64,000 nucleotides of DNA from Adiantum capillus-veneris (lineage: Eukaryota; Streptophyta; Polypodiopsida; Polypodiales; Pteridaceae): NCBI GenBank assembly GCA_014529385.2, contig CM043965.1, positions 17,435,912-17,499,911 of the forward strand, in the 5' to 3' direction. Positions within the stretch are counted from its first letter, which is position 1. Each line of letters starts with the position of its first letter. The notes beneath the pieces were generated by a model, which made no database searches, had not been told where the DNA came from, and saw only the letters and a program-made list of their open reading frames with translations. This document shows positions 33,177 through 43,719 of the stretch, in pieces. Made by a program: the position numbers and the translations under genes.

Positions 33177-34400
33177 GTGAAGTTATTGGGCCACATGGTG
33201 TCAGAAAATGGCATTGAGGCTGATCCAGACAAGGTTAAGTCTATTATTCTTCTTCCATCACCTACGAGTACAAAGCAATCGGCAACCTTTATACACAAAG
33301 TGAAGTACATGGCACGGTTTACTCCATTGTCTTCACAGCTCCTTTATCCATTACAACAAGTGGCAAAGCATGATCCATTGCAATGGGATGACAAGTGTGA
33401 AGAAGTGTTTCAAGAGGTGAAAGAGGTGTTAGGGGGGTTGTCAGCCATGCAGGCTCCTAAATGGGAGCAAGTATTTTATGTAAATCCATCAGTAGGGGAT
33501 GATGCCATTGGAGCCATGCCATTGCAAAAGAGGAAGGGCAGCCATTATATGAGGCTAGTGTATTGTGCAAGTCAAGTGAAGCTGGTAGTAGAGAGAAAGT
33601 TCTTGAAAGTAGAGCTAGTGATGGCCAGTGTAATATTTGCTTGTCGACGATTTCGTCATTACTTGCTACCACGACCTTTTGTTTTCTTGACGAGTTATGC
33701 CTTTTTGTCACAGTTAATTAATGGCACTAACATGTCAAATGTGGTGAAGAAATGGGTAATTGAGCTACAAGAGTTTGAGTTCTCTTTTCTAGTGGAAGAC
33801 AGTAAAAGGGCTACCCTAGCTGATTTGTTGACCTACAAGGAGAATCCCCTTCTTGTTAAGGAAGACGTGGTGAGAAAGGTAGTTGAAGAAGTGCCACAGA
33901 TCAGCAATGCACATGTTTTTCTCTTTGATGTCTCATACAGAAAGAGCCATGCTGCAGCTTCAGGGGGTATAGCACTTTATGATCCAGAGGGGAAGCTAGT
34001 ATGCAAGAGAGGGTTCAAGCTGGATGCTCATAGTAACAATGAGGCTGAATATGCTACGTTGGAAGCCGGATTACACATTTGTTTGAATCATGGGATTAGA
34101 AGGTTGAGCATAAAAGGTGATTCCTTGTTAGTTGTGAATCAAGTGCTGGGTGTGTGGAAGAGTAAGAACACCTCCTTGAAGGAAATGTGTTTCAGAATTA
34201 AAGGCCTGTTAAAAAATTTTGAGGCATGGAGCATCAGACACATTGAACGTGCTCTAAATGGAGAGGCACATGAAGCAGCTCAAAGCATGATGGGGGATCT
34301 ATTTGTGTTGAGGACCACTTTACCTCTTTACCATGGCCGGGAAATTTTGGCTCAAGAAGAGGAGGTTTTGCTAACAGGAATCATTCCAAAGGAGATTTAG
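33177..34400 (+). pseudogene. T2 RT thumb, degenerate RNase H and archaeal-type RNase H
   Basis: This is the longest clean pol stretch, 407 codons. It starts with VKLLGHMVSENGIEADPDKV (RT thumb/connection), then the native RNase H with its first Asp changed (FYVNPSVGDDAIGA). After VEDSKRATLADLLTYKE comes the aRNH: HVFLFDVSYRKS (Asp), HSNNEAEYATLEAG (Glu), IKGDSLLVVNQVLG (Asp) and ALNGEAHEAAQ, where the usual final Asp is His. Two tandem RNase H domains, the first degenerate, define the Tat lineage. The His change would likely weaken the second one. Confidence 0.9.
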
Positions 34401-34421
34401 AAGTCTAAGAAGTATGGTTTT

Positions 34422-34703
34422 GTGTGTAGAGCATACAGGTACACATTGATTGGTGATGTCTTATACATGAAAGGGGCTGATCTCGTGTTAAGACATGTAC
34501 CTTGGCGGGAGGAGCTTTATAGAGTGTTGGAAGAGAATCATGAAGGTGCATGTGGCGGCCATTTTGCTCTAAAGATCACCTTGCATAAGATCTTGCAAGA
34601 GGGGTATTTCTGGCCTAGTTTGCACAAGGATGTTCACCATTGGTGTAGGTCTTGCAATAGGTGTCAAGCATTTGGGAAGAGAGTGTTGAAGCCAGAGCTA
34701 TGA
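34422..34703 (+). pseudogene. T2 integrase zinc-binding domain
   Basis: The HHCC zinc site is complete: EENHEGACGGHFALKIT gives the two His and CRSCNRCQAFG gives the two Cys. This N-terminal integrase domain stabilises the multimer on the cDNA ends. It is bounded by stops at 34398-34400 and 34701-34703, and the frame continues into the core at 34713. Confidence 0.9.
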
Positions 34704-34712
34704 AAAACCTTA

Positions 34713-35345
34713 ATGGCGTTTGATGTGTTTGAAAAGTGGAGAATTGATGCAATAGGCCCGTTACCTATCACAAGCAGGGGCAAAAGCTATATTTTGATTG
34801 CAGTGGACTATCTCTCTAGATGGGCAGAGGCTATAGCAGTAAAACAAATCACTGCAAAGGATGTGGCAAAATTTGTGTACGATGAAATATGTTGCAAGTT
34901 TGGGGTGCCACTAGAGCTACTTTCAGATAAGGGGCCAGGTTTTAGAGCTAAACTGCTAGACTTCTTATGCGCAAAGATGAACATTAGGCACCAGCATACC
35001 ACTCCTTATTACCCTCCGTGTAATGGCCTAAATGAAAGATTCAATGGCGAGTTGGTACAAATTCTTTCGAAAGTGACAGAGCACCAAGGAAAGAATTGGG
35101 ATTTGGAATTGCCTAGTGCATTATGGGCTTACCGTACTTCGGTGAAGACAGGTAAAGGGTTTACTCCATTTCATTTGGTATATGGAAAGGAAGCATTATT
35201 GCCTGTGGAAGTGGAGTTGCCTGCAGTCAAGATGTTAGAGAAGTTGCTTGGGCCGCCTAGTGATGCATTCAAAGAGAGGCTCTTACAGTTACAAGAGGTT
35301 CAGCTGGATAGGATGAGTGCATTGGAACATTATGGGCACATGTAG
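34713..35345 (+). pseudogene. T2 integrase catalytic core
   Basis: All three catalytic residues are present: WRIDAIGPLP (Asp at 34745-34747), LELLSDKGPGF (Asp at 34925-34927) and YYPPCNGLNERFNGE (Glu at 35034-35036). SYILIAVDYLSRWAEAIAV and FHLVYGKEALLPVEVELP are also canonical. It is open for 210 codons to a TAG at 35343. On sequence alone this domain could still fold. It would insert cDNA into the genome. Confidence 0.92.
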
Positions 35346-35745
35346 GATAAGTCTTTGGCAAAGATAAATGAAAAGGTCAGGAGTAAGGGCATCAAGAAGC
35401 ATGACTTGGTTTTGCGCTACAATAGTAAGCTGGAAAACACCTTCCAAAATAAGTTTCAAATTAAAACGGAAGGCCCTTTCAAGGTAGTGGAGTGTTTTCC
35501 AAATGGTACATATCAGTTGGCTAACCTTGAATGGATTCTACATAAGTGAAGGGTAAATGGATTGCGTCTTAAATTATATCATGAAAGGTTAATGATGGTG
35601 GAGCAAGATGAGCTATCTGTGGAGCAAGTAATGTTGGTAAGGGATGAGGAGACCTGTGACGCAGCGAGTCTCATATCTTTTTTTACTGCTGCTGATCATG
35701 AATGATCTAGCAGGCTAGGGGATGGGCAAATTATGTCAGGAGTTT
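35342..35745 (+). pseudogene. T2 integrase C-terminal domain, duplicate unit 1
   Basis: It reads INEKVRSKGIKKHDLVLRYN and GPFKVVECFPNGTYQLANLE, an SH3-like integrase C-terminal domain, then a stop at 35547. It is followed by an acidic tail and the copy of the pre-polypurine-tract hairpin at 35689-35713. It is repeated at an exact offset of 404 bp. The unit contains WILHK-stop where unit 2 reads GILQKS, so this copy is the more decayed one. Confidence 0.9.
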
Positions 35746-36149
35746 GCAGGATAAGGATTTGGCAAAGATAAATGAAAAGGTCAGGAGTAAGGGTATCAAG
35801 AAGCATGACTTGGTTTTGCGCTACAATAGTAAGCTGGACAACACTTTCCAAAAGAAGTTTCAAATTAAGTGGGAAGGCCCTTTCAAGGTAGTGGAGTGTT
35901 TTCCAAATGGTACATATCAGCTAACTAACATGGATGGGATTCTACAAAAGTCAAGGGTAAAAGGATTGCATCTTAAATTATATCATGCCAGGTTAATGAT
36001 GGTGGAGCAAGATGAGTTGTCTGTGGAGCAAGTAATGTTGGTAAGGGATGAGGAGACCTGTGACGCAGTGAGTCTCATATCTCTTTTTACTGCTGCTGAT
36101 CATGAATGATCTAGCAGGCTAGGGGATGGGCAAATTATGTCAGGAGTTT
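35746..36149 (+). pseudogene. T2 integrase C-terminal domain, duplicate unit 2
   Basis: The second 404-bp unit is open from 35744 to 36109 and ends AADHE-stop. It contains WEGPFKVVECFPNGTYQLTN, SRVKGLHLKLYHARLM and an acidic tail, EQVMLVRDEETCDAVS. The pol stop codon TGA (36107-36109) falls inside the 36093-36117 hairpin. Its 3' end carries a purine-rich tract (GGCTAGGGGATGGGC at about 36117). Confidence 0.9.
36093..36117 (+). promoter_or_regulatory. Hairpin at the T2 pol stop, 5' of the purine-rich tract
   Basis: Arms CTGCTGATCAT and ATGATC-T-AGCAG (one bulged T) flank a GA loop. The core CAT-GA-ATG is shared with the G1 hairpin at 4372-4397, but the outer arm bases differ and still pair. 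A duplicate is at 35689-35713. Confidence 0.7.
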
Positions 36150-37281
<1,132 letters not shown>

Positions 37282-37306
37282 CTTCCCAAGAGTGTGTGTC
37301 GGGTCG

Positions 37307-37650
37307 TTATAGAGGCGTTGTGTGTGTTTTCATCCTGCTCACACCACTTGTAGAATAGGTTGCCCTTGCAGCTTTTTGTTTTAGAATCCAAATGATGGCA
37401 TCCTCATGAGCCTCGTTTATCACATGTTGTTGTTTAAGCTCTCTCTCCTTAGTTGTGTGCATTCTCTCAAAGAGCTCTTTAGTATAGGGAAGACTGTATC
37501 TACAAAGCCGACATCCACTAATCCAATTTTCCATAATTTCTCCGTCTAATGTAGCTAACTTAACTGCACCGCTAGATGAAACATCCTCAATGGGTGACAA
37601 AAGGACCATGTCCTTTTTTCTTGAATTTAGGTACATGTTGTTTCAACGAA
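37307..37650 (-). pseudogene. G3 minus copy, integrase C-terminal domain
   Basis: It reads VLLSPIEDVSSSGAVKLATL, GEIMENWISGCRLCRYSLPY and TKELFERMHTTKERELKQQH, parallel to 56320-56540 on the plus strand. The remnant stops at the GT microsatellite, so the protease-like part seen in the plus copy is missing here. Confidence 0.82.
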
Positions 37651-37799
37651 TATACTAGGACTAAATCCCCTGGTTTGAAAACTTTGGTTAGCAAGTATGA
37701 GTCAAAGAATTGTTTTTGTTTTTGTTTTTTTTCATAGATATGAGAATGACTGCTAATCATTGCTCATTCGATTGTTCCAAATCTTCAAGCCGTTCAGAC

Positions 37800-38480
37800 A
37801 ATTTGTGTCCCGTCCATTCTAAGTCAGTAGTAGCAACTTTGAGGATGGGTAAATTCCATTGGCAAGATCGCATCCAAGCCATAGACCAAATTAAAAGGAG
37901 TCGTGCTCAAAGCTGTTTGGAAGGAAATTGAATAAGCCCATAAGGTAGAATGAAGATGCATTTCCCAATCTCTTATGCCTGAACTAACAATTTTAGTTAG
38001 TATAGAGCTCAAAATTTTGTCTATATGTTTTGCTTGACCATTCGCTTGAGGATGATAGGGAGTTATGGATTACCATGAACTCGTCTAGCAGATATTCTAT
38101 TAGCAAATATTCTATCACCTCATTAAGGAAATACAATCTGCAATCACTCACAAGATCAATAGAAAGTCCATACCTAGTGAATACACATTCATACAAGAAT
38201 GTTGAGTGGTTCTAGCATCGTACTTCCTAGTGGACCTTGCCTCAGCCCACTTGGTTAAGTAATATGTGGCCACAATAATATATTGTGTGTGATTTTTTTA
38301 AGATGGTGGTTGGAGTGGTCCCACAAAGTGTATACCCCACTTAGCAAAGTCTCGTTTCTCACATCATAGGTTGCAATGGCATATTATAGACCCTTGGCAG
38401 AATTTTCTATCTTTGACATGCATTGCATCGTCGAACAAACTCTTTTGCATCAGTAAATAAATTTGGCTGCTAGATGCCTG
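37800..38480 (-). pseudogene. G3 minus copy, integrase core
   Basis: Segments read ILTKIVSSGIRDWEMHLHST, LWAYSISFQTALSTTPFNLV, and VFTRYGLSIDLVSDCRLYFL (second catalytic Asp). An 18-bp duplication gives EYLLIEYLL near 38085-38120. The Glu-bearing region is broken. RRCNACQR further upstream (about 38420) is the zinc Cys pair. Confidence 0.78.
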
Positions 38481-38499
38481 CCATTAATATAGCTTTGGC

Positions 38500-38740
38500 C
38501 GTGGTTTCATGAGAGATGACCTCCAGCTAGACCTACATGTGCTCGTTCTAAAATAGAAAGATATTCCTCCTCATTTGCGCATAGTCTAAGATGTTGGTCT
38601 TTCCCATATCGATAGAGCTGGCTTCCAATCAAGATATAGTTGATGGATTTCGTTTCTATTGCCCTCCTTTGTTTTTTAATCATGTTTTTGGAAAAGATTC
38701 TATTGGTTAGATATTCTACCAAGTATCCACTCTACTGTGG
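38500..38740 (-). pseudogene. G3 minus copy, start of integrase zinc domain
   Basis: It reads YILIGSQLYRYGKDQHLRLC and ERAHVGLAGGHLS, the HxxxxxGGH part of the zinc site. It lies directly against RT sequence at about 38745, so the RNase H region has been deleted. Confidence 0.75.
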
Positions 38741-38744
38741 TTGC

Positions 38745-39030
38745 AAAACTTGAAGCATCAACATGGATTTTCCTATCATGGATTTTGCTCAAAATGACTT
38801 TTTCGTTGGGTGGAGTGCACAAACAGGTCATCCATATATACTTCTAAGAGAGTTTCCAGATATTCCTTGAAGACATGGCTCATCAGTATTTGAAATGTTG
38901 TCGGTGCATTGGTCAATCCGAAGGGCATGACTCTATAGGGAAAAATTCCCCATTATGTAGCGAAGGTTGTTCTATGTTGGTCCTTGGGATCTATTTTCAA
39001 TTGGTTGTACCCAGAGAAGCTGTCTAAAAA
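38745..39030 (-). pseudogene. G3 minus copy, RT fragment
   Basis: On the minus strand it reads DSFSGYNQLKIDPKDQHRTT, FPYRVMPFGLTNAPTTFQIL and a catalytic box VYMDDLFVHS. Only the palm remains. Confidence 0.82.
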
Positions 39031-39960
39031 TCTATAGTTTGGTTGAAGAAGTCCAAAATTTTTCTCTTTTTTCTTTTCGTATCTTCTCTTCAGTCTCTTT
39101 TTGTTGTTTTTGTCTCTTAAGTTCGTACCTCTTACGCCTTTCTGTCTTGGAATTTTTAGAGGATTTATTGGATTTGTGAGATACAGTTGCCTTTTTCTGC
39201 TTGTTCTCCTTGTCGTGGGCTCTAGTCATCACTTGAACATAAACTCTTGGTTTCCTTTCTGATGAACTACTTGGCATGATTTGAATTACATTTATAGTAG
39301 TCCTTCCTTTGTTGGTTGGATTCCTAGGAAAATCTTCAGGAAAGTGTCCTCCTTTTTGTCCACATGCCTCACAATAATCTTCTATAGATCGTGCATTGGT
39401 ATTTGGTTTGAGACATTCATTCTTTCAATAATCATCTGTTCCACAGTTGTGAAAATTTCTAGTTCCCGATTTGGACATTGGCTTGACCATTGGTAATCTA
39501 CCCCTCTAATTTGCAATAAAGTTAACAGGTGATGTTTCAGTAGGTGCTTGAAACATCGGCTTTGTAGGGACTGAGCAGGTTGGCTATACCACTCTTCTTC
39601 TATCCCCATTATTATGGAGCTTGTTTTAGGGTATGGAGTAACAGATACTAGAGTGTGCTCTTCCATCTACCCTTTTGGTAGAATATACTTGATCGGTACA
39701 ACATTTTTGCCACGGAGTGGTGGTTGTTGGCCTAATATTGGTTGTGGTCTCTCTATATTCATTGGAGATCTCTGTCTCTTCTAATACTATAATCCATTCT
39801 GGTCTACATATAGGTCATCCTGTTTGTTTGCTCTCACTTCCTCTTCAAAATTGATGGTATCTGTTGTTGGTTTTTTTATTGCTATGCTAGAATCCAATCG
39901 CGGCGTATCCGCCAACACTGGCGCTGATGTCGGGGAACAAAGCCCTAGGTAGGTGACTGT
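39031..39960 (-). pseudogene. G3 minus copy, gag/linker region
   Basis: It includes a knuckle-like YCEACGQKGGHFPEDF at about 39345-39392 (last Cys replaced by Phe), a strongly charged Lys/Glu/Arg stretch (39032-39160), and a longer open segment at 39382-39666. The sequence near 39900-39960 is Pro/Ala/Thr-rich. The protease is not recognisable. Confidence 0.65.
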
Positions 39961-40433
39961 AGACTAATCCTATGAGGTGAGAGTTCCTCTGGTGTGCCAG
40001 AGTATTCTTTTCTATCTTAGTTTAGTTAGGACCTATAGAGAGGTGCTAGAAAGCGTGTGTCTTGCCTTGGTCACCTGTGTTGATGGTTTTAGTTTAGAAT
40101 TGTATTTGTTTGGGACCTTGAGTGGTTGAAGAGGTGATAAAAGCATTGGCTAGTCCGTGTGTGTCAGTTAAGTGCTTATCTACTCACAATTGCAAAAGCC
40201 CATTTTTTATGTTTAGGAGTAGCTTTATGTAGATAAATTGATCTTGATCTAGAGCTCTCATCAATGAAAATTTGCTTTAGTTAATTGGCTGCATTGAAAT
40301 CTTGAAAAGAGAGAGATTCTTAGTTAAAACAGTGCAAAACAAGGTTCATAAAAATGTTTTGCATGACAGAGGATTGCTGAGGGAAAAAGAAGGCATCAAA
40401 AAGGGCCCTGGACATAAAACTCTGAATTCTGCT
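39961..40433. other. Non-coding, nothing recognised
   Basis: This lies between the G3 minus fragment and the palindrome array. It could be leader DNA of either neighbour. Confidence 0.4.
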
Positions 40434-41668
40434 AGACTTTATACGCGTATAAAGTCTCCAAGAGACCAAACTTGTGGAAACTGACACTACCAAAGTGTTC
40501 AAATGAGTATTTATACCCAGGGAACACCTTGAGTGGGAAACTCCGTCATAGAATTGGAAACCAAAATCCAAAACTGGGAGTGGTTGTAACTAGAAAAAAG
40601 CAAAAACTTGGGACCAAATTGGGATTCCTTTGCTCATTTTCTTCTCATGGAATTGGAGCGGCGCGACCACGGTATAAAGTCTTTTTGATAAAAAATGGCA
40701 ATATGTCTTCACCGGATGTTCTCTACTATGCTTGTAGCTCTCAGAAACTTTCAAAATGACAATTGGACCATTTTAGTGTCAGCTACAATTTGATGTAGAT
40801 TGGTTTTGGATCTTTTTTTTTTTTTTTTGTTACATACAGGCTCAAATGCTTTCGAATTGGAGTGTAATCCTGGCTATTGGCTTCTAAGGTCCCTTAGAAT
40901 GCAAGGATATGCCCCGGTTTAGCTTTGGAAGTCAATAGGACCAACAAGACATTATACGCGTATAAAGTCTTTTTGACCATATTGACTAAATTTTTGCAAG
41001 TTTGTGCTTATAGTTGTGTGATCATACTCCCTGTATGGTCTGAAGTTCAAACAATGGTCAATAACATCAAAAACACATTATATATGTATAATGTCTTTTT
41101 GAGCCAATTGACATGAAACTTGCTCCAGAGATAGCCTAGCGATCAGGGGCTTCACAGATATTCTCTGACTTGAGTTAGGAATCAAGTTTGTTCAAGTTGT
41201 GGCCAAAAAGAGTGTGTAGAGTGTTTGTATTGTTTGCTGGTCTTTTTAAACTCATATTTGGTCCAAATGCAGTAAAATATAAGCTATGGACTTTCCCAAG
41301 CCTTTAGGAAACTTTGGGCATATACCTTTGCACCATTTGAGTCTATTCTGGGCAAAAAGACTTTATACTACACGTATAATGTCTTTTTGACAAAAATGAA
41401 CTTTAATCTCAGTCCAAGGTTCTATTTTGTGTGTACTCAAAGCATATGTGCTCAAAATAAAGTTTTGATGTCAATGATTCACCAATTCACCACTTTTCTT
41501 TGTTTTTGGTTAGAATTTGCAAAATTCTCTCCAGATGTAAAGTTGGCTGACCAAATGGTATGGAATCTTGTAGTCAAGCTTATAGACACCTCCCAAATGG
41601 CTTAGTGATGACAACATGCAGGATATTGCCCAAATCTATGTTGGAGACATTATACGCGTATAAAGTCT
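40434..41668. repeat. Array of about 24-bp palindromes, TTTATACGCGTATAAA type
   Basis: A perfect 24-bp palindrome (AGACTTTATACG plus its reverse complement) lies at 40434-40457. Near-perfect copies are at 40947-40970, 41073-41096, 41358-41384 (three extra bases) and 41645-41668. A half-site is at about 40670-40682. Most are followed by TTTTTGA. Spacings include 285 and 287 bp (41073 to 41358 to 41645). Sequence between palindromes is diverged and non-coding. Confidence 0.9.
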
Positions 41669-41771
41669 CTTGTCTTACAATTCAGATATGTTTCTACCTT
41701 AAGTTTCCCTACTTATCAGCATCATGTACATGTGTTCACAACAAAATTTAATACTCAAAAGTGCTTAGAAA
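41669..41771. other. Junction between palindrome array and element N
   Basis: It does not match the start of the N 3' LTR (46974-47039), so the 5' LTR of N appears to have lost its first 66 bp or so here. Confidence 0.5.
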
Positions 41772-42891
41772 ATCTTACAGGATTATTCAGCAGTAATAAG
41801 GGCTTGCTAACAAGCCAACTTTAAGATAAAAGTATACCAGATGCGGCTCTAAGGGCCAAAAGATGTCTTGGTACTGCTAAACAGTGAGTATGCTTGAAGT
41901 GGTCATAGTTGGGATTTTATTGATCAAATTTTAAGTACTTGAAGGGCTCTACATGACTACTATTTACGGCTCACCAATCGGAGCTATAAATATGAAGTTA
42001 TGATAGTTTTAAGTTGAGTCAGTAGCAGATCCGTACCGGATTGGACGGCTGCTGATAAAAGGTTAAAGATGATAGGAATGCATGGGTCCGAAGTGCTCAC
42101 CTCCAGGAGCACGTCGGTCTTTCTAGTTTGTCAATCAGGGTTTTGGTTGGCAAGATATGGTCAATTTAAGTATCACCGGGGGCCGGTTCCAAACCGCCTT
42201 GGTCGCCTTGATCAACCAAGTTCATCTGGTAATTTTGAGCTTCAAACAAATTCTGGGAAATGGGGCCGTTAAAGCAGAATTGGTGGCAACTAAAGGCCCG
42301 TCTCCACTAGCAGTGTATTTTTGAGTTGGCCAGTATACAAGCTTTGTGCAGTGTAGTGCCGATATGTACACCAAATGTGGCCGATACCAAATACTTTGCC
42401 TTGATGGACACTAATAGTTGCGTCTTAAAAGCTATGGTGACATTCAAAGCACTAGAACGGGCAACAGAATTTAAGGTGATATTGCTAGTTGGAAATGTTG
42501 GAAAATGAAGTCATGAGCGGCATTTCCTTGGTCGATATGTATACCAAATGTGGTGCCCATCAAATATTGGCCAAGGGCCACAACTAAGGCCACCCACAAC
42601 TTATGGCCTCCCAATGGCCTCAATCTAAAGGCCGCCCAAAAGGTAGGCTGGCCGCCCGACCGTTTTAATTAAACAAATTACACATAGTGTGTGAACGGGA
42701 AACCCCATGGCGGGCAGCAACAGCCGATGAGCGCAGGAAGGGGAAGAGGGATATGTAGCGCGCAGCACGAAGCTCAAATGAGCTTGCCATAGTGTTGAAA
42801 AATGCTCAGGAGCTCTTCGCGCAACAGTTCGGCGCCAGTGGCGACGCTTTTCGTGAAGGTCAGAAAACGGGTTGCCATGTCATAGAGAGGC

Positions 42892-42919
42892 TACCCATTA
42901 GCGACATCGCTAATGGGTA
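42892..42919 (+). promoter_or_regulatory. Perfect 13-bp-arm hairpin upstream of the N TATA box
   Basis: TACCCATTAGCGA, a CA loop, then TCGCTAATGGGTA. It ends 35 bp before the TATA box. In the 3' LTR (48147-48174) one arm base differs. It could be a binding site for a dimeric factor or a structured RNA if transcription starts further upstream. Confidence 0.8.
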
Positions 42920-42954
42920 GGCTTTTTTTAGCAAGGCAAAGAGCCCATGCAACA

Positions 42955-42962
42955 TATAAAAG
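42955..42962 (+). promoter_or_regulatory. TATA box of the N 5' LTR
   Basis: TATAAAAG, identical at 48210-48217 in the 3' LTR. Transcription would start about 30 bp on, before the CTCTCTTTGAGGCTCTCTC stretch. Confidence 0.75.
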
Positions 42963-43019
42963 AAAGGAGCCACTCTCTTTGAGGCTCTCTCGTGTTCTTT
43001 TTTTTATTTTGTCTTCCCT

Positions 43020-43520
43020 TCTCATTAAGCTCTCTCTCCCGATAGAAAAAGGCAAAGCTCTTAAGCAAGCCTAAGCCCGGATTATCACAGCTTCAGCAAT
43101 ATTTCTAAGCTCTCCAAACCTAATCTCATAAGCCACGCTTAATCCTAATCTCATAAGCCGAGCCTAATCTCTCATTAGCCAAGCCAAAGCTCTTGATTTC
43201 ACTTAGCCATCTTTAGCCTTGTTAATCATAATCTCTAAATCTCCTTAATCGAAACCGCTTGACCATCAATAGCATTGATAATCCAAGGCTCTTGAAGCTA
43301 AGCTCTCTAAATGGAAGAGCCTAAGTCTCGGATGTCATTAGCTTTGCTAACCATATTCACAAGCTCTCCAAGCCTAAGCAATCTATAACCCGGATTACCA
43401 TAAACTCTAAGCTAGGATTTCATACGAGCTCTAAGCCAAAGCCCCAATCTCATTAAGCCAAAATTAGTCTTGATAACCATAATCTTAAGCTCTTTAATCC
43501 ATAAATCTTAATCCAAATCA
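43020..43520 (+). repeat. AAGC-rich irregular repeats in the N LTR
   Basis: Phrases such as CCTAATCTCATAAGCC, TTAAGCTCT and TTAGCCTTGATAATC recur irregularly, giving a low-complexity leader. The 3' LTR copy (48290-48800) has extra units near 48405-48440. Confidence 0.75.
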
Positions 43521-43719
43521 GATGGCCATTGGAAGCTAAAGTTCCTATGCCATAGCGGGAAGAAGCAGAAGGCAGTACAAGGCAGGTCATTATTGATTTT
43601 CTTGATTAGCATCTGGATTAAGACAGGTTAAACTTTGTAAGGAGCATAAACGCTTCCATTCACATTTGATTAAGCAGGGATATTGTTGAGTATTTGGTTT
43701 AAAATAAACTGTCTGTTTG

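Larger units (their letters stand above)
32345..36149 (+). mobile_element. 5'-truncated Tat-lineage gypsy element T2
   Basis: The order is RT, native RNase H, aRNH, integrase zinc domain, integrase core and C-terminal domain (duplicated), ending at a hairpin and polypurine-like tract. Gag and protease are missing, so the 5' part is deleted. It is the best preserved pol in the window, with only a few stops: TGA at 33117, TAG at 33168, TAG at 34398, TGA at 34701 and TAG at 35343. It belongs to the same lineage as G1 but is a different family. Confidence 0.92.
37300..39960 (-). mobile_element. Minus-strand gypsy fragment of family G3
   Basis: Read from right to left it gives a gag linker, a CCHC-like knuckle, a Lys/Glu-rich stretch, part of RT, the integrase zinc domain, the integrase core and the integrase C-terminal domain. 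Its integrase and C-terminal parts match 55716-56640 on the plus strand (for example NEVIEYLL...DEFMVIHN and WISGC), so both belong to one family. Large internal deletions and many stops are present. Confidence 0.85.

Noticed and set aside
40434-41668. CRISPR-like regularly spaced repeats
   Set aside because: The spacing of about 285 bp is far too long, spacers are not of uniform length, no cas genes are present, and the setting is a plant nuclear genome.
43020-43520. Telomere-like repeats (CCTAAGCC, CCTAATCTC)
   Set aside because: The phrases do not match the plant telomere unit CCCTAAA and are irregular. They are low-complexity LTR sequence.
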